Below are positions 6,220-11,473 of a stretch of 11,473 bases of DNA, piece by piece. The notes under the pieces are model-generated. The model worked only from the letters and a program-made list of their open reading frames with translations, searched no databases and was not told where the DNA came from. The stretch lies in contig JAUYEO010000116.1 of the NCBI GenBank assembly GCA_030689795.1, forward strand, positions 1 through 11,473, given 5' to 3'. The position numbers and the translations under genes were made by a program. The stretch comes from Desulfobacterales bacterium (GTDB lineage: Bacteria > Desulfobacterota > Desulfobacteria > Desulfobacterales > RPRI01). The first letter of the stretch is position 1, and each line of letters begins with the position of its first letter.

Positions 6220-7863
6220 ATGCGTTCGGATATTTTGAAAAAAAACATCGAAACTCTCCCTCACCGCGCACTTCTGATGTCGGCCGGCGTGTGCCGGCAG
6301 GACATTGAATCCGGCAAGCCTTTCATCGGCGTGGCCAACAGCTTCAACACTCTGATCCCCGGCCACATCCACCTCGACGAGCTGACCCGTGAGGTCTGCC
6401 GGGGAATCCGCGATGCCGGCGGCGTGCCCTTCCAATGGGGGGTACCCGGCGTTTGTGACGGGATTGCCATGTTCGTGGAGATGCGTTTGAGCCTTCCCAG
6501 CCGGGAGCACATTGCCGACAACATCGAGATAATGATGCTTTCCCACTCTCTTGATGGATGGGTCGGCGTGACAAACTGCGACAAGATCACCCCCGGCATG
6601 TTAATGGCCGCAGCCCGCCTGGACCTGCCCGCGCTGATCCTCACCGGCGGGCCCATGAAGGCCAATGTCGTGGCCGGCCAAAAGTGCCACCCGATTGTCG
6701 GCTTCGGCATCGTCGGCCGTGTCAAGGCCGGCAAAATGACCGCCTCCCAGGCAGAACAATTGCTGCCCGACATGGTATGCGGAGCCGGGGCCTGCGTGGG
6801 ATTGTACACGGCCAACACCATGGCCGTGGTCACCGAGGTCCTGGGGATGTCGCTTACCCGTTGCGCCACCACCATCGCCTTGGACCCGAAAAAAAAGCAA
6901 CAGGCCTACGAATCCGGCCTCCGGATCGTCGAACTGGTCAAGTCAGATGTCCGGCCCCGGAGTATCATGACCCGGGCCGCCTTTGAAAATGCGATCCGTG
7001 TGGATATGTCCATGGGCGGCTCGACCAACACCGTCCTGCACATTCCTGCCATCGCGCGGGAGGCCGGCATAGATATCGGAGTGGACGAGTTCGACCGGAT
7101 TTCCAGGCAAACGCCCAACCTCTGTTCGATCATTCCGTCCGGACCTTACGAGATGGCCGATATCGATGCTGCCGGCGGCATTCCAGCGGTTTTGCAGCGC
7201 TTGCAGCCCATGCTCACGGACAATCCGACGGTTACCGGAAAGTCCATCATCCAGGTGGCGGCAGAGGCGACAGTAAAGGATCCGGAGGTCATCCGCAGCC
7301 TGGACCGCCCCTTTCACGCTGAAGGTGGTATTGCCGTGCTCAAGGGCAACATCGCCTCAAGCGCCGTGGTCAAGCAGACCGCGATTGCTCCCGACATGCT
7401 CATTTGCACGGGCCCGGCCAGGGTTTTTTATACGGAAGAGGCCCTTTTGGATGCCATTTCAGCCGGCAAGATCGCCGAAGGCGACGTGGTGGTGCTTCCC
7501 TTCCAGGGCCCGGCCGGCGGACCCGGCATGCCGGAAATGCTCACCCCCACCGATGCCATCAAGGGCGCCGGCTTCATCCGGGTGGCCCTGATCACCGACG
7601 GCCGCTTTTCAGGGGCTACCAGCGGGCTGAGCATCGGCCACGTGGAAATGGAGGCTTACAACGGCGGAGCCATTGCCGCCATCCGCGATGGTGATATCAT
7701 CGACATCGACGTTACGGCCCGTAAACTGGACGTTCGGCTCACACCGGCGCAGATCCGTGACCGCCTGTCCGCCGTGAAGGTCCCGGAACGAAAACTGCCC
7801 CGTATGCTCGGTTCTTTTCGCAAGGCTTATACTGGAATCAACTGCTATGGCAAGCAGGCCTGA
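6220..7863 (+). CDS. IlvD/Edd-family dehydratase (dihydroxy-acid dehydratase-like paralogue)
   Basis: A 547-residue cytoplasmic iron-sulfur enzyme that removes water from 2,3-dihydroxy or sugar acids to give 2-oxo acids. Visible family marks are NCDKITPGMLMAAARL (119-134) with cluster ligand Cys120, metal ligand Asp121 and Lys122 (carbamylated in relatives), VCDG with Asp80, GAGACVGLYTANTM (188-201) with Cys192, and the C-terminal signature ITDGRFSGATSGLSIGHV (458-475). At the first cluster position the sequence is PGH (47-49), Gly in place of the Cys found in [2Fe-2S] members, as in E. coli IlvD. The usual GHVSPEA is replaced by GHVEMEAY (473-480), near the substrate pocket. No other branched-chain amino acid gene is nearby; the TRAP and flavoenzyme genes and the regulator point to carboxylate catabolism rather than valine/isoleucine synthesis. 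AAGGGT precedes ATG 6220. Family is certain, substrate unknown. Confidence 0.85.
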   Translation: MRSDILKKNIETLPHRALLMSAGVCRQDIESGKPFIGVANSFNTLIPGHIHLDELTREVCRGIRDAGGVPFQWGVPGVCDGIAMFVEMRLSLPSREHIADNIEIMMLSHSLDGWVGVTNCDKITPGMLMAAARLDLPALILTGGPMKANVVAGQKCHPIVGFGIVGRVKAGKMTASQAEQLLPDMVCGAGACVGLYTANTMAVVTEVLGMSLTRCATTIALDPKKKQQAYESGLRIVELVKSDVRPRSIMTRAAFENAIRVDMSMGGSTNTVLHIPAIAREAGIDIGVDEFDRISRQTPNLCSIIPSGPYEMADIDAAGGIPAVLQRLQPMLTDNPTVTGKSIIQVAAEATVKDPEVIRSLDRPFHAEGGIAVLKGNIASSAVVKQTAIAPDMLICTGPARVFYTEEALLDAISAGKIAEGDVVVLPFQGPAGGPGMPEMLTPTDAIKGAGFIRVALITDGRFSGATSGLSIGHVEMEAYNGGAIAAIRDGDIIDIDVTARKLDVRLTPAQIRDRLSAVKVPERKLPRMLGSFRKAYTGINCYGKQA

Positions 7864-7902
7864 AAATCATCAACCCATATATCAAAGAGGAGGAGAAACA
7901 TC

Positions 7903-8877
7903 ATGCACAGATCAATCACCGCACTTCTGGTCGTCATCTGCCTGACGGCCCTGACCGGCATTGCCGCTGCCGAGACACAGATCAACATCGCCACCGTCAC
8001 CAACCCGAGCCTTGTTCACACTAAGGCCGCCGTCTGGTTCAAGGAATACGTGGAAAAAGCCCTGCCGGGAAAATACGTAGTCAATGTTCACCATTCCGCG
8101 GCCCTGGGCAGCGAGACACAGGTGTTGCAACAGATCCAGTTGGGCACCACCCAGATGTCGGTGTGCACCACCGGCCCTATCGAGGCCTTCGTTCCCGAGA
8201 TCAAGGCCCTGGAAATGCCTTTTCTCCTGCCCTCCTACGAGATGGCCGACAAGGTCCTCGACGGGGCCATCGGACAGGAACTGGGCAAGAAATTTGAGAA
8301 ATCCGGGTTGTTTGCCATTGCTTATCTGGACAACGGCTTTCGCAACGTCACCAATTCCAAGCGCCCGGTAAAAACACCCGATGACCTCAAGGCTTTGAAA
8401 ATCCGCACCATGGAGGCCCCCACCCACCTTGCCATCTGGCGGGCCATCGGGGCCAACCCCACCCCCATGGCCTGGCCCATCTTCACCCAGCTTCAGCAGG
8501 GGGTGATCGACGGCCAGGAAAATCCGATCGCCGTGATTCACGCCGCCAAGCTTTTCGAGGCCGGGCAAAAATATCTGACCCTGACCCGGCACGTCTATTC
8601 GGCCCTGGTCTTTGTGGCCAACAAGGCCTTCATCGACAGCCTGCCCGCGGACGAGCGCAAGGTCGTTTTGGACTGCGCCCGCAAGGCGGCGCTCCAGGGC
8701 CGCGGATTCATCCGGGACAACGAGGCCAAACAGCTGGCTGAACTTAAAGCCGCCGGCATGCAGGTGGAAGAAAATCCGGACCTGGCCGCTTTCCGCAAGG
8801 CTACGGCCCCGGTGATCGAAACCGCCTCCGGCGAAACGAAAAAGCTGGTGGACCAGATCCGGCAAACAATAAAATAA
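7903..8877 (+). CDS. dctP: TRAP transporter periplasmic solute-binding protein, DctP family
   Basis: A 324-residue secreted binding protein that captures a carboxylate in the periplasm and delivers it to the DctQM membrane complex. A signal peptide is clear: HR, a hydrophobic core (about 5-20), and cleavage after AAA (21-23). The DctP fold is shown by LGTTQMSVCTTGPI (80-93), DNGFRNVTN (143-151), LKALKIRTME (162-171) and GVIDGQENP (200-208). Arg168, in the KIRTME motif, is at the position that salt-bridges the substrate carboxylate in this family, so the ligand is very likely an organic anion. Length is normal. A strong AGAGGAGGAG lies 8-17 nt before the ATG, and the gap after the dehydratase is 39 nt. 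The dct symbol is for the family; C4-dicarboxylate itself is not implied. Confidence 0.92.
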   Translation: MHRSITALLVVICLTALTGIAAAETQINIATVTNPSLVHTKAAVWFKEYVEKALPGKYVVNVHHSAALGSETQVLQQIQLGTTQMSVCTTGPIEAFVPEIKALEMPFLLPSYEMADKVLDGAIGQELGKKFEKSGLFAIAYLDNGFRNVTNSKRPVKTPDDLKALKIRTMEAPTHLAIWRAIGANPTPMAWPIFTQLQQGVIDGQENPIAVIHAAKLFEAGQKYLTLTRHVYSALVFVANKAFIDSLPADERKVVLDCARKAALQGRGFIRDNEAKQLAELKAAGMQVEENPDLAAFRKATAPVIETASGETKKLVDQIRQTIK

Positions 8878-8879
8878 AA

Positions 8880-8973
8880 GGTTTACGGTTAACAGTTTGC
8901 GGTTTTGGTAATGCCGAAGGTTTTTTTCAAACCAAACGTTTCAACCGTGAACCGTGAACTGTTAACCGGAACC
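8880..8973. repeat. Long imperfect hairpin between dctP and dctQ
   Basis: CGGTTAACAGTT (8886-8897) is exactly complementary to 8957-8968, and the stem continues inward through 8898-8905 with 8949-8956 using three G-U pairs, giving about 20 pairs. GGTT/AACC (8880-8883 with 8970-8973) can close the base. The right arm carries a tandem ACCGTGA (8944-8957). The composition resembles the GGTTCACGGTTAACAGTT repeats that I recall from Desulfobacterota intergenic regions. In the transcript it could protect the dctP message and lower dctQM expression relative to the binding protein, which is needed in excess. Confidence 0.6.
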
Positions 8974-9010
8974 AGTGGCTCAGGCATTCGTTTTTTGAGG
9001 AGACTAAGGT

Positions 9011-9502
9011 ATGTCGGTACTTGAAAGCGCCAGCAAGGCAATCAACGCCTTTGTGGAAAAAATTCTGTTTGTCATCGGAACAGTGATTTGCATCATCTTG
9101 TTCGCCCAGGTCGTCTTTCGCTATGCCGGAGCATCTCTCGGCTGGTCCGAGGAGGTGAGCCGCCACCTGCTCGTTGCCATCACTTTTTTGGGCGGAACGG
9201 TCGCCTACAAGCGGGCCAGCTTCATCGGCCTGCAGGGCTTCGGCCATCGCCTGGGGCCGGTTGTCCAACGAATCATCGTGGTGGGACTGCAGGTGTTGAC
9301 CCTGGCCCTTTTTGCCCTGATCGCCTTGTTCGGGGCTATTTACACGATCAAGGCCGGAGAACACACCTCATCGTCGCTCCAGATTCCCATGGCCATCCCC
9401 TTTGCCGTGATCCCCATCGCAGGGGTTATTTTCGTTATCCATGTGCTGGCCGACATGGCCCGAATCCTGAGTCAAAAATCTAAAGGAGGCCGAAATCCAT
9501 GA
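9011..9502 (+). CDS. dctQ: TRAP transporter small membrane subunit, DctQ family
   Basis: A 163-residue inner-membrane protein with four hydrophobic segments (about 16-36, 49-68, 86-112, 128-149), the standard DctQ topology. The family mark WSEEVSR (45-51) sits between the first two segments, and the polar loop AGEHTSSSLQIPM (115-127) precedes the last. It forms the membrane complex with DctM and helps receive substrate from DctP; it has no catalytic motif of its own. GAGGAGA (8997-9003) is the ribosome binding site. Its stop overlaps the dctM start by 4 nt (ATGA), so the two membrane subunits are translationally coupled, while the hairpin upstream separates both from dctP. Confidence 0.9.
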   Translation: MSVLESASKAINAFVEKILFVIGTVICIILFAQVVFRYAGASLGWSEEVSRHLLVAITFLGGTVAYKRASFIGLQGFGHRLGPVVQRIIVVGLQVLTLALFALIALFGAIYTIKAGEHTSSSLQIPMAIPFAVIPIAGVIFVIHVLADMARILSQKSKGGRNP

Positions 9503-10803
9503 TAGTTGCCTTTCTTTTTGCCTGCCTTTTTGCGCTTATCGCCCTGGGGCTGCCCATCGCCCTGTCCATCGGGTTGCCGGCCATCGGCCTGATGCTCACC
9601 CCAGGGATTTTTCCCGCTGGAGTCCCGCTCTTAGCCCTGGGCCAGACGATCATCCAACTCCTCTTTGCCGGGGTGGATTCGTTTGACCTGCTCGCCATTC
9701 CCCTGTTCATGCTGGCCGGCGCGATCATGGAAACAGGGGGGATATCCCGCCAGCTCATCGATTTTTCCGACAGCCTTGTCGGTTGGGTCCACGGAGGTCT
9801 GGCCTGCGCCGTTGTGGTGGCCTCGATGTTTTTTGCAGGCATTTCCGGGTCTGCGGCCGCTGACACGGCTGCTCTTGGCGCCATCGCCATTCCGGCGATG
9901 ATCCGCCAGGGCTATCCACCGGCTTTTTCCGCGGCCCTTGTAGCCGCAGGCGGTTCCATCGGCGTGATCATACCGCCGTCCATCCCCATGGTAATCTTCG
10001 GCTTTTTGACCAACGTGTCCATCGCCAAGCTCTTTGCCGGAGGGATGATGGTGGGGGTTCTTTTCGGGTTAAGCTTCATGGCCGTATCGATCTGGAAATC
10101 CTGGCGCCATGGGTACGGCACCCGCCACCCCTTTTCTCTCAGGCAGGTAGGAATCGCCATCAGAGAGGCGATCTGGGCCCTGGGAGCGCCGGTGATCGTG
10201 CTGGGCGGGATTCTATCCGGCATCGTCACCGTCACCGAGGCAGCGGCCCTGGCCGTTTTCTACGGGTTGATTGTGGCCATGGCCATCAATAAAAAACTCA
10301 AATGGAAGGAGATGCCGGGCCTGATTATCCGCTCTCAGACCGTAGCCGCAATGATCCTGTTCATCATCGCCATGGCCAAAGTGTTTACATGGCTGGTGGC
10401 GATGCAGCAGACCACCCAGTTGGTGCAAAACGCCTTCAACGCCATGGCCCTCCCGCCCTGGGGCCTCCTCCTGCTTGTCATGGCAGGACTTCTCGTTTTG
10501 GGATGCGTGATGGAGACCACCGCGGCCTTAATCCTGCTTGTGCCGGTGCTGGCCGTGTTGTCGCCCCAGATGGGGGTGGACCCGGTCCAGTTCGGCGTGC
10601 TGATGGTGGTCAACCTGGCCATCGGCATGCTCACCCCGCCGGTGGGCATCTGCCTTTTTGTCAGTTGCGGCATTTCCGGCCTGCCCCTGGGCCAGGTGGG
10701 CCGGGCCGTGATGCCCCTGGTGGCCGTGGCCATCGCCGCACTGTTGATCTCCTGTTTCTGGCCGCCGCTGACTCTGTGGCTGCCGTCGTTGATCTATCGC
10801 TGA
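9499..10803 (+). CDS. dctM: TRAP transporter large membrane subunit, DctM family
   Basis: A 434-residue inner-membrane protein, hydrophobic throughout with roughly a dozen membrane segments. It is the ion-coupled translocation subunit (usually Na+-driven) of the TRAP system. Family features are DSFDLLAIPLFMLAG (60-74), FAGISGSAAADTAALG (112-127) and GGSIGVIIPPSIPMVIFG (151-168), the conserved hairpin-loop regions of the transport core, mirrored near the C-terminus by a MLTPPVG stretch. Length is typical (about 425-440). Strong AGGAGG (9484-9489) precedes ATG 9499, which overlaps the dctQ stop. Dehydratase, DctP, DctQ and DctM run in one direction, supporting one transcription unit. Confidence 0.93.
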   Translation: MIVAFLFACLFALIALGLPIALSIGLPAIGLMLTPGIFPAGVPLLALGQTIIQLLFAGVDSFDLLAIPLFMLAGAIMETGGISRQLIDFSDSLVGWVHGGLACAVVVASMFFAGISGSAAADTAALGAIAIPAMIRQGYPPAFSAALVAAGGSIGVIIPPSIPMVIFGFLTNVSIAKLFAGGMMVGVLFGLSFMAVSIWKSWRHGYGTRHPFSLRQVGIAIREAIWALGAPVIVLGGILSGIVTVTEAAALAVFYGLIVAMAINKKLKWKEMPGLIIRSQTVAAMILFIIAMAKVFTWLVAMQQTTQLVQNAFNAMALPPWGLLLLVMAGLLVLGCVMETTAALILLVPVLAVLSPQMGVDPVQFGVLMVVNLAIGMLTPPVGICLFVSCGISGLPLGQVGRAVMPLVAVAIAALLISCFWPPLTLWLPSLIYR

Positions 10804-10896
10804 TGAAACCTGCGCAATTTATTCCAGCGCCGGCGCCCGGTTTAACAAATATGTGAGTAACACCAGCGTCATCACAAAAACGAGGAATAAGAGAAT
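10804..10896 (+). other. Short spacer between dctM and the flavoenzyme gene
   Basis: This 93-nt gap contains a 17-codon ORF starting at 10803 (TGATG overlap with the dctM stop) that lacks recognisable features, and a G+C-rich self-complementary patch around 10828-10838. No terminator with a T-run is visible, so transcription probably continues into the next gene. Confidence 0.4.
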
Positions 10897-11473
10897 ATGG
10901 ACACGTTCACTCCCCGGCATATAGCCGATCTGTCAGCCATCGTCGCTTCGGACCGATTCTCCACCGGGCAGTCCAATCGTGAGCTTCACCGCCACGATAT
11001 ATCCTTTCATCAGGGAACGCTTCCCGCCGGAATCATCTGGCCTCTCACAACCGATGAGGTGTCCCGCATTTTATCTTGGGCATACGCCAACGATATCCCT
11101 GTCACACCCTGGGGGGCCGGCACCAGCACCGAGGGCAACCCGGTGCCCACCCGGGGCGGACTCGTGGTAGATCTGACCCTCATGAATAACATCCTGGAAA
11201 TCCGTCCCCAGGATCTTCAGGCCGATGTGGAACCCGGTGTCCTGCGCAAAGAACTGAACCGGCAGGCCGGCAAGCATGGGCTCTTTTTCCCGCCGGACCC
11301 CGGGGCCGATGCCACCATCGGCGGCATGATCGCCAACAACGCATCCGGAGTGCAGACCGTAAAATACGGGGCCACCAAGGATTACATCATGCGCCTGACG
11401 GTTGTGCTGCCCCAGGGCGGAATCATCCATACGGGCTGCAAGGCGCCAAAATCCTCATCCGGCTATGATCTGA
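10897..11473 (+). CDS. FAD-linked 2-hydroxyacid dehydrogenase, GlcD/D-lactate dehydrogenase-like (5' part)
   Basis: The frame from ATG 10897 stays open to the window end, giving 192 residues, roughly 40% of the usual 450-480. This is the FAD_binding_4 (PCMH-type) half: AGIIWPLTTDEVSRIL (44-59), VTPWGAGTSTEGNPVP (69-84) that wraps the FAD pyrophosphate, and PPDPGADATIGGMIANNASG (132-151), characteristic of D-lactate/glycolate dehydrogenases of the GlcD/DLD group. These enzymes oxidise a 2-hydroxy acid to a 2-oxo acid and pass electrons to a quinone, cytochrome or electron-transfer protein. The C-terminal substrate domain, which would narrow the substrate, is outside the window. The start is supported by GAGGA upstream at 10882-10886 and by good N-terminal alignment with the family. 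Its position suggests a catabolic step on the transported acid or a derivative. Confidence 0.85.
   Translation, partial: MDTFTPRHIADLSAIVASDRFSTGQSNRELHRHDISFHQGTLPAGIIWPLTTDEVSRILSWAYANDIPVTPWGAGTSTEGNPVPTRGGLVVDLTLMNNILEIRPQDLQADVEPGVLRKELNRQAGKHGLFFPPDPGADATIGGMIANNASGVQTVKYGATKDYIMRLTVVLPQGGIIHTGCKAPKSSSGYDL

Noticed and set aside
6558..6986. 142-codon + strand frame inside the dehydratase gene
   Set aside because: Arg/Gly/Pro/His-rich shadow of the correct frame, which carries all the IlvD motifs.
6220..7863. Missing first cluster Cys in the dehydratase as a sign of inactivation
   Set aside because: Gly at this position (PGH) is normal in the E. coli-type IlvD subgroup; all other key residues are intact.
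7912..8865. 317-codon open frame on the - strand opposite dctP
   Set aside because: It is an antisense shadow in G+C-rich DNA: Gly/His/Asp-rich with no family resemblance and no ribosome binding site, while the + strand frame is a clear DctP with signal peptide.
10803..10856. 17-codon ORF overlapping the dctM stop (TGATG)
   Set aside because: The overlap could couple translation, but the peptide is Pro/Ala-rich with no features and nothing supports a product.

Overview
The window looks like chromosomal DNA of a Gram-negative anaerobe of the Desulfobacterota (former Deltaproteobacteria) type. This is an inference from gene content: a compact PiT transporter paired with a DUF47/PhoU-like protein, a ZraS/ZraR-type sigma-54 two-component system, a TRAP operon, and intergenic repeats of the TCGTAAAAAGTC and GGTTCACGGTTAACAGTT kinds that I recall from that group. 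No rRNA, tRNA, CRISPR array, transposase or integrase is visible.

Left part (1-5180, moderate GC, all on the + strand). A possible gene tail runs from the window edge to 123. Then comes a two-gene phosphate-uptake operon: a DUF47/PhoU-like accessory protein (253-906) overlapping by 4 nt a PiT-family permease (903-1850). Two related 20-nt repeats in inverted orientation bracket this operon. The 212-nt gap that follows holds two similar 19-bp dyads 40 bp apart and a perfect -24/-12 sigma-54 promoter. This promoter leads into a membrane sensor histidine kinase (2063-3802) and an NtrC-family response regulator (3810-5180). The architecture predicts positive autoregulation by the encoded sigma-54 activator.

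Centre (5181-6219). A convergent, apparently gene-free spacer contains a 16-bp perfect palindrome. An XRE-cupin repressor-type gene lies on the - strand (5384-5968). A divergent promoter region follows, with a near-consensus sigma-70 promoter and a 33-bp imperfect palindrome in the leader of the operon to its right.

Right part (6220-11473, clearly richer in G+C). This is one + strand catabolic operon: an IlvD/Edd-family dehydratase, a complete TRAP transporter (periplasmic DctP, small membrane DctQ, large membrane DctM), and the first 192 codons of a GlcD/D-lactate-dehydrogenase-like FAD enzyme cut by the window end. A long hairpin separates dctP from dctQM. The simplest reading is uptake of a small (poly)hydroxy carboxylate by the TRAP system, with dehydration and flavin-dependent oxidation inside the cell, controlled by the neighbouring XRE-cupin regulator. 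The substrate cannot be named from sequence. This operon and the self-regulated sigma-54 two-component cassette are the two most interesting systems here.
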